Part shown: piece by piece, positions 45,301 through 53,644 of the stretch
Layout: every line of letters starts with the position of its first letter
Numbering within the stretch: position 1 is the stretch's first letter
Source of the DNA: Hafnia paralvei ATCC 29927
GTDB lineage: Bacteria; Pseudomonadota; Gammaproteobacteria; Enterobacterales; Enterobacteriaceae
NCBI RefSeq assembly: GCF_001655005.1
Contig: NZ_LXET01000047.1
Location: 71,316-135,315, forward strand
Length of the DNA: 64,000 nucleotides
Reading direction: 5' to 3'
Program-made: the position numbers and the translations under genes
Notes under the pieces: generated by a model
Told to the model about the DNA's origin: nothing
The model's input: the letters and a program-made list of their open reading frames with translations, nothing else
Database searches by the model: none

Positions 45301-47368
45301 AGTAGTAATCCCTACGTTCCTGAATGAGCGTGGCTTTTAATCCCTGCTTCGCCAAGCGCTTCCCTTGAGGATCGGTATAGATGACATCAAACGAGGCTTC
45401 GCTATTTTCATCTACCATTGGCTGGCTGCGATAGCTATTGGTTTGATAATCGTAGATTTCTTGCTTGCCAAACAAAGGACGAATTGCTGACAACGTTTTA
45501 GCCGGCCACACATTCTGTTCACTGCGACGAGTGACAGGACGTCCACCTGACTCTAATAAACTTGCTTGAAAAATAAGACGCACCGGCGATTTAACATCAC
45601 CCCACTGGCTTTCTGTTTTGATACTCGCTTTACCTTGTGCATCCAGCGTGGTATCGACTTCATCCAAAGTGCGTCTGAGGCTTTCCTCTGGCTCTAAACC
45701 AAAACGATAGCCCGGTAAATCGGCAACGGCTTCAGTGAGTGGACGCAAATAAAGCTGGCCTTGTAAGCGATTGGAGTCCGCCGGAGCACCATATAAATAG
45801 CGACCAGAGACATCAAACGTTACGCTCTGGTTCATCTCAAGCGGAGCCACACTTTGCGGTTTGACGTCTAATGCCATACGCTCTGGCATGAAGTCTTCAA
45901 CATTGATGGCGTAATAACGCGGTTGGTTATCACCAAGGTTAAAGCGCAGCGACCATTTGCCGGTTGCCGCACCCTCCGGCAAGACATAACGATACTGATA
46001 CAGCCCATTTTCTGGCTTCCAGACAAAGCTGGATGCCACGCTGTCATCTGGACGTAAAACATCCACTTTAATCGGCTGTTCCGGCAGTGGCTGTCCATCA
46101 GCATCGCGCAGCAACGCGTTAACGATGACCGTTTCGCCTGGTCGATAGAGATCGCGGGGGCCAAAGGCAAATATCTGCTTGGTGAACCCCTTTGGACCGT
46201 CAATATCAAACTCGCTAAGATCTAACGCAGGTTGTGTTAAATCGATAATGCTGGTCTGCCCGTTTTGGGTCGCCAACAGTAATTTGGCTTTCGGTGATTT
46301 ACCCAGTTGTGCATGACCCTGCGCATCCGTTTTACCTTCAGCCAGCACGCGCCCTTTCTCATCTAGCACCTGCAAAGCGACGTCTTTAATCGCTCCACCA
46401 CCGGCGAGTGCTTGAGTAAATACATCCATGCGTTCATGGTAGCTATGTAACGAAACACCAATATCGCTCAGCGTGAGTAACGTGGCTGGATTGCTATAGG
46501 TGTAGCGACCTGCCTGCTGCATAACCGCAAGGTAAACACCGCTGTCTTGTAATGGCTTAATATCTGCAAGTGGCAGTTGAAGTTTTTCTCGCGTGTTACG
46601 CTGAGGGTTAAGATCAAAACGTCCGGTATAAACAAGATCGGCCATTTTTAGCAATTCGTCGGCACGCCAAGATTCAACAGACTGACCATATCCCCATTCT
46701 GATAGAAACGCAGGTAGCGACGTCGATTTGATGCGATAGAAATTCACATCAACACTGTTCACGTTAAGCGCCATGACCGGTAAACCCGCTGCGACTTTAC
46801 CTGGCAATAGCGAACCGCGGCTAGCAAACCCAACGCTTGGTTGAATATCCTTGGTGGCTATTTTCTGTTGGGCTTCTTTACCCAAAGTCGCGCCATTGAG
46901 AGCGGTCAATTCAGGATCAACTGTTAATAATAATTTGCGCTTTGGCTCTAAATGACGCAAACGCAGTTCACGTAAATTATCTGCCAGCTCCCACGCACCA
47001 TCAATTTTGCCATTCTCGGTGTCGACCAAATGAACACGATCGGCAAATTTTTGTTTGGGATCTAGGGGAACGGAAAATGTCAGAACCAGCGCCGCAGCGC
47101 CATCCAATTGAAGTTCAGAGGCATCAAGTAAAGCGAGAGCCTTGCCCTTTGACTGTTTTGCCAACTGCGCTAAATCGGCATCGCTTAATACTTTCTTTTG
47201 CGTAGTCGTCGCTGTTGCCGAATCCGATGGTACCGTGGTTTTCACATCGCTGTTGTCACATGCAGAAAGCACGGTGATAAGTGCGGCCACGAGTGCACTA
47301 CGACGCAAAATACGTGCGGTACAGTGTTTATCTGGCAGGGATGATCCTTCGCGCATGACATTTTCCAT
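42368..47368 (-). CDS. yfhM: Bacterial alpha-2-macroglobulin lipoprotein YfhM
   Basis: Periplasmic macroglobulin thought to trap foreign proteases. About 1666 residues (E. coli 1653). The lipobox LSAC (ITVLSACDNSD) marks lipidation and inner-membrane anchoring. The thioester motif CAEQ occurs in YPYGCAEQTTSGLYPS, so this is the reactive thioester type; a string of macroglobulin domains precedes it and the alpha-helical thioester domain follows. Start uncertain: TTG 47401, ATG 47368 (given) or ATG 47356; all leave an unusually long basic N-region (about 25 residues) before the lipobox helix. pbpC follows immediately. Confidence 0.94.
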   Translation of the reverse strand: MENVMREGSSLPDKHCTARILRRSALVAALITVLSACDNSDVKTTVPSDSATATTTQKKVLSDADLAQLAKQSKGKALALLDASELQLDGAAALVLTFSVPLDPKQKFADRVHLVDTENGKIDGAWELADNLRELRLRHLEPKRKLLLTVDPELTALNGATLGKEAQQKIATKDIQPSVGFASRGSLLPGKVAAGLPVMALNVNSVDVNFYRIKSTSLPAFLSEWGYGQSVESWRADELLKMADLVYTGRFDLNPQRNTREKLQLPLADIKPLQDSGVYLAVMQQAGRYTYSNPATLLTLSDIGVSLHSYHERMDVFTQALAGGGAIKDVALQVLDEKGRVLAEGKTDAQGHAQLGKSPKAKLLLATQNGQTSIIDLTQPALDLSEFDIDGPKGFTKQIFAFGPRDLYRPGETVIVNALLRDADGQPLPEQPIKVDVLRPDDSVASSFVWKPENGLYQYRYVLPEGAATGKWSLRFNLGDNQPRYYAINVEDFMPERMALDVKPQSVAPLEMNQSVTFDVSGRYLYGAPADSNRLQGQLYLRPLTEAVADLPGYRFGLEPEESLRRTLDEVDTTLDAQGKASIKTESQWGDVKSPVRLIFQASLLESGGRPVTRRSEQNVWPAKTLSAIRPLFGKQEIYDYQTNSYRSQPMVDENSEASFDVIYTDPQGKRLAKQGLKATLIQERRDYYWQWSESSGWQSQYDQKDLAVGEQTLNIAAEGSAKVSFPVEWGSYRIEVKDPDNGLINSVRFWAGYRWQDNTDGTGAVRPDQVKLKLDKPNYQPGEKAKVTITAPTAGKGYLMMESSEGPLWWQEIDVPEKGITVDVPLNQAWRRHDLYLSALVVRPGEKDRQVTPKRAVGLLHVPLNEEARRLDVTLTAQDKIRPNQTVPVQVNVASVKGEKQKDVMVLLSAVDVGILNVTDFQTPDPYDAFLGRKRYGADQYDIYGQLIEGSGRLGTLRFGGDGDMSRGGKKPPTDVNIVAQQMQRVALDENGNGVIQLPVPDFNGELRLMAQAWNGQNFGSAERKMTVAAPVIAELQTPRFLAGGDSSQLALDVTNLSGHPQTLGVALTTSGLISLSGENSQPLVLENGERKTLTIPVTAQNGFGEGSVAVRIVGMQLPGEQISDYQHSWKIGVRPAYPAETRHLASVIQPGESWSVDAAQLSGLDAPEAKLLLTSRPPLNIARYIRELYAYPYGCAEQTTSGLYPSLYTNQQQLAQLGIKTSSDEVRRQKIETGINRLLGMQRYNGSFALWSSDGPEEYWLTAYVTDFLHRARERGFAVSDDGLKQADAVLLRYLQDRNRIDVSSSARPDATRFAVQAYAGFVLAKQKQAPLGALRELYERRAQAESGLPLVQLGIALKVMGDVPRSEEALKQGLAMSRQSNNYWLDDYGSPVRDEAMIIALMEEFNVEPKAQEQRLLSLSDRLTTIKYLSTQELNSVFMASKDAIGQPEGPWKTVISSAKGMDLASGESMQVKDYDESWLANGLVIDNQGESALYPRFDVVGYPSSAPQPMSNNLDIKRDFIGLDGKPVDLNQLKSGQLFLVHLEIWSSEHVPDALVVDLLPAGVELENQNLNDSSASMNEAAAEVVSLLDASRQSAVKHQEFRDDRYIAAIDVQPEQHTTLLYLARAVTPGKYLLPAPQVESMYIPQWRAVGSTPESVTIGQ

Positions 47369-47460
47369 TATTAGTCCGAATGACTCTATTATCTGCGACA
47401 AATAATGAAAGTGAAATGCCGAAAATTTAATTCAGAATATACTAGGCCTAAAATGAAAAT

Positions 47461-47480
47461 AGAGAGCCTTGCGGCTCTCT
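47461..47480 (-). terminator. Terminator after sseB
   Basis: AGAGAGCC and GGCTCTCT pair around TTGC; on the minus strand ATTTTCATTTT follows. It begins 15 bases after the sseB stop and separates it from yfhM. Confidence 0.85.
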
Positions 47481-47494
47481 CTCAAATTGTATTA

Positions 47495-48331
47495 TTACGC
47501 AGTTCCACTGGCTGGAATGCTATTTCTAAGCCAACTGCCCCAGCGGCGCTGATAAAACGGCTGAGTATGTGTTTTGAGATAGTGACTTACCGCATCGCCT
47601 TTCTCATCCGTCACCAGGCAGAGATCAACGGGCTCCTCCTCTGGTGCCGTTTCGCTCGCTAAGCTTCCCGTTTCCTGAATTAACAGTTCGATTTCAGCAT
47701 CGGAGCCGTCAATTTCTAATCCAATCAAAAGATTTGGCTTTTCATCCGCGGTTTGATCCTGAAATAGGGCCAAATAAGCATTACGTACAATTTTACGCTG
47801 GGTAAATAACGTCGTTAGCGCATCAACCATTGCAGACGGGTACTCTTCCGGCTGACCAAGTAAGATTTTGCTTCCACCGTCAATCACCTGCTCCATCGGC
47901 TGCGCCATGCCCCCTGTCTGAAGGAGCATTCCCACTTCCTGCGGATAAAAGGCTTTGCCATATTCACATTTTGGATTCAGAAACAGCTGCGCGCCTTTTG
48001 TCATCGCAAATAAATCGCGCACCGGCAGTGCCATAAACGGCTGTTCTTCATCCTCAACCGCCTGCTGTAGCATTTTCAGCGAGGAGAAAAAGGGAATCGT
48101 TGATAGACCATCCTGCATCTCCCAATGCTGAACATTCAGCTCAGTATTAGGCGCTATGATTAACTCACCTTTATCCTGTACACCGCTTTCAGCCAGAATA
48201 TAAACCGTGGAATCTAGCAACGTGCGGTAAAACAACGTGCGATAAGCAGGATCTTTCACCGCCTTCTCAAGGCTTTTTTCTAGCTGTTCTTCTGGCGTGT
48301 CATGGTGATGATCGTGATGATGAGAACTCAT
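47495..48331 (-). CDS. sseB: Enhanced serine sensitivity protein SseB
   Basis: SseB-family cytoplasmic protein of unclear function; in E. coli, overproduction makes cells tolerant to serine. The start at 48331 (MSSHHHDHHHDTPEEQLEKS) is preceded by GGAG; a longer frame to 48343 is not needed. The 278-residue product keeps the family core (IPFFSSLKMLQQAVEDEEQP, GAQLFLNPKCEYGKAFYP, KPNLLIGLEIDG) and the C-terminal SseB domain with PFYQRRWGSWLRN. Odd: six histidines in the first ten residues, a likely metal-binding tail absent from E. coli SseB. sseA, the usual neighbour, is absent here. Confidence 0.92.
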   Translation of the reverse strand: MSSHHHDHHHDTPEEQLEKSLEKAVKDPAYRTLFYRTLLDSTVYILAESGVQDKGELIIAPNTELNVQHWEMQDGLSTIPFFSSLKMLQQAVEDEEQPFMALPVRDLFAMTKGAQLFLNPKCEYGKAFYPQEVGMLLQTGGMAQPMEQVIDGGSKILLGQPEEYPSAMVDALTTLFTQRKIVRNAYLALFQDQTADEKPNLLIGLEIDGSDAEIELLIQETGSLASETAPEEEPVDLCLVTDEKGDAVSHYLKTHTQPFYQRRWGSWLRNSIPASGTA

Positions 48332-48371
48332 CGGGTACTCCAAAAATGATCGGTATATCAGCCACCTTCCA

Positions 48372-48394
48372 GCCTCCTCTTTTTCGGAGGAGGC
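48372..48394 (-). terminator. Hairpin after pepB
   Basis: GCCTCCTC and GAGGAGGC form an 8-bp GC-rich stem around TTTTTCG, 26 bases beyond the pepB stop. No T-run follows on the minus strand, so efficiency is uncertain. Confidence 0.55.
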
Positions 48395-48419
48395 GTAGAA
48401 TGAGGTCTAAAGCTCGTCA

Positions 48420-49718
48420 TTAAGCCTTTGCTTTTTCCAACAACAGATTCGCCAGCGCTCGTACGCCTAGACCCGTTGCACCCGCCGCCCACTGATCGAC
48501 CGCGCTCTTGCGATAGGTAGCGGAACAGTCAATATGTAACCACCCTTGGCGATACTCTTTAACGAAATAAGACAAGAAGGCCGCTGCGGTACTTGCTCCA
48601 GCGCCATATGCAGCACCAGCAACGTTATTCAGCTCTGCGAAATTAGAGGGTAGTTGGCTACGGTGGAACTCAGCCAGCGGCAAACGCCAGAAGGCTTCGT
48701 TTTCCTGCTCTGCGCTTTGCAGTAAATCAGCAGCCAGTGCGTCATCAAAGCTGAACAATGCATGGTAGTCATTACCCAAGGCGGTTTTAGCCGCGCCGGT
48801 CAGCGTGGCACAATCGATGATCATCTCAGCATTCTGTTCTGATGCATCAATTAAACCGTCGGCCAAGACCAAACGTCCTTCCGCATCGGTATTCATAATT
48901 TCAACGGTTTTACCGTTACGGTAAGTGATAATATCGCCCAGTTTAAAGGCGTTGCCGCTGACCAAGTTATCGGCACAGCAAAGAAACAGTTTTACACGCT
49001 GGTTTAAACCGCGTGAAACCGCCAACGCCAGTGCGCCGGTAACCGTAGCCGCGCCGCCCATATCCGACTTCATAGAGTCCATGAATGCACTTTGCTTCAT
49101 GCTGTAGCCACCTGAGTCAAAGGTAATCCCTTTGCCTACCAAGCAAGCCAGAACCGGTGCATCAGGATTGCCGGTTGGGTTGTAGTCCAATGCAAGCAAC
49201 ACTGGTGAACGTTCAGAGCCGCGACCGACGGTATGCAGCCCCATGTAACCCTGTTCACGTAGATCTTCACCTTTGGTAATGCGATAGCTCACGTTATCGC
49301 ACGCTACGCTGCACATTAGATCGACTGCGCGCTGTGCCAGTTGCGAAGGGCCAACGTCTTCCGCTGGCGCATTGATCGTGTCTCGTACCCAGTCAACGAT
49401 CTTCAGGCGGCGATCCAATTCAGCACGATCGGATTCGCTCAGTTCTGGCCACTGCACCTGACGCGATCCTTTTGGACCACGGTAGCCTTGCCAGAATGCC
49501 CAGCATTTTTCCAGATCCCAGCCTTCACCGCTCAGATGTACCTGTTTGATCCCTTGGCCATCCAGCTTACGTGCCGCACGCTGGACGGCGACAAGTTCGC
49601 CGCTACCGTTCAGATGGATCACCATACCTTCGGCATTAGAGCTCAACAGTGCTTTTTCCCCCCAGCGTGCATCCGCTGGCTGATGGGACAAACTAATCGG
49701 CATAAATTCGTTCGACAT
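48420..49718 (-). CDS. pepB: Aminopeptidase B (peptidase B, M17 family)
   Basis: Dinuclear metal leucyl-aminopeptidase-type enzyme (M17) that removes N-terminal residues, with a preference for acidic ones in E. coli. The 432-residue product (E. coli 427) has the catalytic lysine in GKGITFDSGGYSMK and the metal motif NTDAEGRLVLADGL. It lies at the end of the isc gene string as in E. coli but is separated from iscX by 296 bases holding an inverted-repeat element and the isc terminator. Confidence 0.95.
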   Translation of the reverse strand: MSNEFMPISLSHQPADARWGEKALLSSNAEGMVIHLNGSGELVAVQRAARKLDGQGIKQVHLSGEGWDLEKCWAFWQGYRGPKGSRQVQWPELSESDRAELDRRLKIVDWVRDTINAPAEDVGPSQLAQRAVDLMCSVACDNVSYRITKGEDLREQGYMGLHTVGRGSERSPVLLALDYNPTGNPDAPVLACLVGKGITFDSGGYSMKQSAFMDSMKSDMGGAATVTGALALAVSRGLNQRVKLFLCCADNLVSGNAFKLGDIITYRNGKTVEIMNTDAEGRLVLADGLIDASEQNAEMIIDCATLTGAAKTALGNDYHALFSFDDALAADLLQSAEQENEAFWRLPLAEFHRSQLPSNFAELNNVAGAAYGAGASTAAAFLSYFVKEYRQGWLHIDCSATYRKSAVDQWAAGATGLGVRALANLLLEKAKA

Positions 49719-49850
49719 AAGTCTTCTCCTGATATCCCCGTCTTACGTCAAATACAGATGCGTTGACCGTAACTTGTATGATGCGGGGTATAGTTATTAA
49801 TCGTTCGTTTTTCAGTGAAATTGTTCAGCGATTATTATTGCTCAGTACTT

Positions 49851-49957
49851 ATACCAAAAATAATTCGAGTTGCATTGAGGCAGCCAGCGAGCGCATTCCA
49901 ATGATGCGTACTCAACGAACATCACTCCCCCTGATGCGGCTTGAATTATGACGGGTA
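49851..49957. repeat. Intergenic inverted-repeat element (copy 1)
   Basis: Starts ATACCAAAAATAATTCGAG and ends with the imperfect complement CTTGAATTATGACGGGTAC, about 107 bp, with a central palindrome-poor core. The same ends recur at 53121-53180. Such ATAC...AGTTGCA ends belong to short repeats common in enterics such as Yersinia and Serratia; the name in this genus is not known to me. Two direct copies of ACGGGTACATTTA follow (49951 and 49967). It fills the gap between pepB and the isc terminator. Confidence 0.72.
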
Positions 49958-49980
49958 CATTTACTACGGGTACATTTAGT

Positions 49981-50005
49981 AAAAAGGCCACCTTCTCAGG
50001 TAGCC
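49981..50005 (-). terminator. Terminator of the isc operon (after iscX)
   Basis: GGCTACCT and AGGTGGCC pair around GAGA on the minus strand, followed by TTTTTACT. It starts 10 bases after the iscX stop. Confidence 0.9.
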
Positions 50006-50014
50006 CTATGCTGT

Positions 50015-50215
50015 TTACTCTGCTTCATCTAACCAGACTAGCAAGATCGCTTCCAGAATTTTTTCGTTTGATTTTGTAGGATCATCATCGAAATCTTCTA
50101 GATCGCAAATCCACTGGTGCATATCGGTGAAACGAACCGTTTTAGGATCAACATCTGGAAACGCGTCATACAGCGCTTCGCCAATCTCACGGCTGTCTTG
50201 CCACTTAAGTCCCAT
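50015..50215 (-). CDS. iscX: Fe-S assembly adaptor IscX
   Basis: Small acidic winged-helix protein (66 residues) that binds IscS and Fe2+ and modulates cluster assembly, competing with CyaY and Fdx. The N-terminal MGLKWQDSREIGEALYDAFP and DPKTVRFTDMHQWICDLEDF with the acidic tail match the family. Last gene of the isc operon, 69 bases after fdx. Confidence 0.95.
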   Translation of the reverse strand: MGLKWQDSREIGEALYDAFPDVDPKTVRFTDMHQWICDLEDFDDDPTKSNEKILEAILLVWLDEAE

Positions 50216-50284
50216 ATCTTCTCCCTAATAAGCGTTATGAGTACTGCCCTGCCCACGTTAAAAGTGGCAAACACATCGCTTATT

Positions 50285-50620
50285 TTAATGCTCACGCGCG
50301 TGGTTAACGGTGTAACGAGGGATCTCGACAACCAAATCCTGATCCGCTACTTTTGCCTGACAGCTCAGGCGACTTTCCGGTTCTAGGCCCCATGCTTTAT
50401 CTAGCATGTCATCTTCCAGCTCGCTGCTTTCTTCCAGCGAGTCAAAACCTTCGCGGACGATACAGTGGCAGGTTGTGCAAGCGCATGATTTCTCGCAAGC
50501 ATGTTCAATTTCGATTCCGTTACGCAGAGCAACGTCGAGAATCGTTTCGCCTTCCTGAGCTTCAAGAACTGCGCCATCTGGGCAGTGCTCCTGATTAGGA
50601 AGAAATACGATTTTTGGCAT
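50285..50620 (-). CDS. fdx: [2Fe-2S] ferredoxin Fdx of the isc operon
   Basis: Adrenodoxin-type 2Fe-2S ferredoxin supplying electrons to IscS/IscU for cluster formation. The 111-residue product (E. coli 111) holds all four ligands: C42, C48, C51 (in ACEKSCACTTCHC) and C87 (RLSCQAK). The gene starts 2 bases after the hscA stop, so it is translationally linked to it. Confidence 0.97.
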   Translation of the reverse strand: MPKIVFLPNQEHCPDGAVLEAQEGETILDVALRNGIEIEHACEKSCACTTCHCIVREGFDSLEESSELEDDMLDKAWGLEPESRLSCQAKVADQDLVVEIPRYTVNHAREH

Positions 50621-50622
50621 TT

Positions 50623-52473
50623 TTAAACCTCATCCACAGAATGACCAGCCAGCGCTCGGCGAACAGATGCATCCATCCGACGCGCAGCAAATTCTTGCGT
50701 TTGTGCATCAAGCACTTTAATCGCAGCTTCAATATCTCCAGCAACATCACCCGCAGCGGCCTGCTCTAGGGCAGTAACGGCCTGCTTGATGTTACCCAGC
50801 TCTGACTCGCTGAGCAGTGCAGAATCTTCCGCCAGCGCACCGTTCAGGCTTTCCAACACACGAGCCGCTTCTACTTTTTGTTCCGCCAGCATACGCGCAC
50901 TGATATCCCCCGTGGCATTTGCCATGGAGTCTTTAATCATGGTGATGATTTCATCATCGCTCAGGCCATATGATGGTTTTACCTGAATCGAAGATTGCAC
51001 ACCGGTGGATTTTTCCATCGCGGTGACGCTCAGTAGACCATCAGCATCAACTTGGAAAGTTACGCGAATATGCGCACCGCCAGCAGGCATGGCAGGGATC
51101 CCTCGCAAAGTGAAACGTGCAAGAGAGCGGTTATCTTGGACCAGCTCTCTCTCACCCTGCACAACATGGATCATCATGGCGTTTTGACCATCTTTGAACG
51201 TCGTGAACTCCTGCGCGCGCGCTACCGGAATCGTGGTATTGCGCGGGATCACTTTCTCAACCAATCCGCCCATGGTTTCTAAGCCCAGAGACAGTGGGAT
51301 AACGTCCAACAGCAGCATTTCCGAATCAGGTTTGTTACCCACCAGAATATCTGCCTGAATAGCGGCACCAATGGCCACGACGCGATCGGGGTCGATAGAG
51401 GTCAGCGGCGTACGGCCAAAGAAATCGCCCACCAGTTCACGAACTAAAGGAACACGAGTAGACCCCCCAACCATCACCACTTCAATGACTTCATCGGCGG
51501 TGACGCCAGCATCTTTCAACGCACGGCGACAGGAAAGCAAAGTCCGCTTAACCAAAGATCCAATCAGTTCGTCAAACTGCGCGCGAGTCACGCAGCCTTT
51601 CCAGCCCGCTACCTCAACGTCTACTTTTTCAGCATTGCTGAGCGCGATCTTGGCTTCAACAGCCACATCAAGGAACTGGCGCTGAATACGCGCATCGCTG
51701 CGATCGGCATAACCAGATTGCTCACGTAAAAAATCGGCCAGCAGATGGTCGAAATCATCACCGCCCAGAGCCGAATCGCCGCCGGTCGCTAAAACTTCGA
51801 AGACACCACGGCTTAAGCGCAGAATAGAAATATCGAAAGTGCCACCGCCCAGATCGTATACCGCAATTACACCTTCTTGGCCTGAATCTAAACCATAGGC
51901 AATCGCCGCCGCGGTAGGCTCATTCAGCAAACGCAATACATGCAAGCCAGCCAGACGCGCTGCGTCTTTCGTCCCTTGGCGCTGAGCATCATCAAAATAA
52001 GCAGGAACGGTGATTACCACACCATCCAGCTCACCTTCCAGTGTCTCTTTTGCACGCTCTGCCAGCGCTTTTAAAATTTCAGCTGACACTTGAATGGGGT
52101 TCACCGATCCGCCCGCCGTTATCATCATCGGTAAGCCATTTTCGCTGGCCTCGAACTGGTAAGGCATATGCGGATAGCGTGCTTGGACATCGGCTAAAGA
52201 GCGTCCCATCAGGCGCTTGGCAGAACTAATGGTATTAACCGGATCTTGAGCCGCCTGTTGGCGGGCGTCATAGCCAACGTTAATTTCGTCTTTAAGATAA
52301 TGGACGACAGAAGGCAGCAAATGACGGCCCTGCGCATCGGCCAGAGTTTCTGCTTGGCCGCTGCGCACGGTCGCCACCAATGAATTGGTCGTACCTAAAT
52401 CGATACCCGCCGCTAAACGGCGTTGATGCGGAGCAACACTCAGCCCCGGCTCACTAATTTGCAATAAAGCCAT
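50623..52473 (-). CDS. hscA: Fe-S cluster assembly Hsp70 chaperone HscA
   Basis: Specialised Hsp70 that drives cluster release from IscU, recognising its LPPVK motif with help of HscB. The 616-residue product (E. coli 616) has GIDLGTTNSLVATVRSG near 23-40, the ATPase signatures VYDLGGGTFDISIL and VMVGGSTRVPLVRE, the linker/substrate-binding domain beyond about 390 and a C-terminal lid. It follows hscB by 80 bases and precedes fdx by 2. Confidence 0.97.
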   Translation of the reverse strand: MALLQISEPGLSVAPHQRRLAAGIDLGTTNSLVATVRSGQAETLADAQGRHLLPSVVHYLKDEINVGYDARQQAAQDPVNTISSAKRLMGRSLADVQARYPHMPYQFEASENGLPMMITAGGSVNPIQVSAEILKALAERAKETLEGELDGVVITVPAYFDDAQRQGTKDAARLAGLHVLRLLNEPTAAAIAYGLDSGQEGVIAVYDLGGGTFDISILRLSRGVFEVLATGGDSALGGDDFDHLLADFLREQSGYADRSDARIQRQFLDVAVEAKIALSNAEKVDVEVAGWKGCVTRAQFDELIGSLVKRTLLSCRRALKDAGVTADEVIEVVMVGGSTRVPLVRELVGDFFGRTPLTSIDPDRVVAIGAAIQADILVGNKPDSEMLLLDVIPLSLGLETMGGLVEKVIPRNTTIPVARAQEFTTFKDGQNAMMIHVVQGERELVQDNRSLARFTLRGIPAMPAGGAHIRVTFQVDADGLLSVTAMEKSTGVQSSIQVKPSYGLSDDEIITMIKDSMANATGDISARMLAEQKVEAARVLESLNGALAEDSALLSESELGNIKQAVTALEQAAAGDVAGDIEAAIKVLDAQTQEFAARRMDASVRRALAGHSVDEV

Positions 52474-52553
52474 CTTGAGCTTCCGTTAAACAAGATTTGT
52501 CAGAACAACGTCTGTTAGCAAACATCCATTGAATCAACACAATCAAAAATCGG

Positions 52554-53072
52554 TTATAGGCCCAGCAGTTTTTCTTCGAGTTGTTCCACTTGCTGCTGTA
52601 GCTTGTCGAGAAAACGTAGCTTACGTACAGTGTCCGCCGCTGATTCCCACTGCTGTTGATCCAGCTCGGTAAGCATCTGTGCACTGCGCGTTTTGGTCAT
52701 TTTAGCGATCCGCGCTGAAAAGGCTATTAACGCTTCTTCAGGGTCGGCCTTATGCGCAATACCATCTAGCTCTTCACGCAATTCTAACTGTTCCATAAGG
52801 AACGATGTATCACGCATTGTGTGCTGCTCATTACTCAAATCAAATCCCTGCAAAGAGAGCATATACTCTGCGCGTTTAAGGGGATGTTTTAGAGTTTGAT
52901 AGGCATCATTGATGGTTGCAGCTTGTTGAATAGCCTGCATACGCTCGCGTTCAGGTTTGGACGCGTAGCGATCGGGATGGAATTGACGCTGCAATTCCTG
53001 ATAGCGTGAAGCAAGAAGGCTGCCGTCCACTGGGTAGCGAACCGGCAGCCCGAATAATGTGAAGTAATCCAT
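52554..53072 (-). CDS. hscB: Fe-S co-chaperone HscB (J protein)
   Basis: J-domain partner of HscA that delivers IscU. The start at 53072 (MDYFTLFGLPVRYPVDGSLL) matches the family; the open frame to 53183 reads through the inverted-repeat element and has no homology. The 172-residue product (E. coli 171) has the J domain with HPDRYASKPE (His-Pro-Asp, about 32-34) and the C-terminal three-helix IscU-binding domain. The element at 53121-53180 separates it from iscA. Confidence 0.96.
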   Translation of the reverse strand: MDYFTLFGLPVRYPVDGSLLASRYQELQRQFHPDRYASKPERERMQAIQQAATINDAYQTLKHPLKRAEYMLSLQGFDLSNEQHTMRDTSFLMEQLELREELDGIAHKADPEEALIAFSARIAKMTKTRSAQMLTELDQQQWESAADTVRKLRFLDKLQQQVEQLEEKLLGL

Positions 53073-53120
53073 GCCGTGCTCTGATGTTGGTCTGTGGATG
53101 AGGTGTCCAAAATACCTCAT

Positions 53121-53180
<60 letters not shown>

Positions 53181-53220
53181 CAAAACGTTGCGATACGTCA
53201 GCAGACAGCAGTCCGGCCAA

Positions 53221-53544
53221 TCAGACGTTAAAGCTTTCGCCGCAGCCGCACTCGCTGGTCATATTTGGGTTGTTGAACTTAAAGCCCTCGTTCAGGCCTT
53301 CTTTCACGAAGTCCAGCTCCGTACCATCAAGATACGCCAAGCTTTTACCATCAACGATCACTCTTACGCCTTTGTCTTCAAACACCACATCATCTTCGTT
53401 GGGTGCATCAACAAATTCCAGTACATACGCCATTCCCGAACAGCCAGAAGTTCTCACTCCCAGACGTAAGCCATACCCTTTACCGCGGTTAGCCAAAAAT
53501 GTCTGTACGCGCTGTGCGGCAGCGTCGCTCATGCTAATAGACAT
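53221..53544 (-). CDS. iscA: A-type Fe-S carrier IscA
   Basis: Fe-S (or iron) carrier that transfers clusters from IscU to apoproteins. The 107-residue product has the three ligands C35 (TSGCSGM), C99 and C101 (SECGCGESF). It follows iscU by 100 bases. ErpA at 14.4 kb is its paralogue, sharing the CGCG tail. Confidence 0.97.
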   Translation of the reverse strand: MSISMSDAAAQRVQTFLANRGKGYGLRLGVRTSGCSGMAYVLEFVDAPNEDDVVFEDKGVRVIVDGKSLAYLDGTELDFVKEGLNEGFKFNNPNMTSECGCGESFNV

Positions 53545-53644
53545 ACAACAACCTCAATTCTTGTTAAGCGTTTCTCTGATAACGGCTACTGGCGATTCAG
53601 TCTTAAATCGCCAGCCCTGAAACTCACTGAAAAACGTCTACAAA

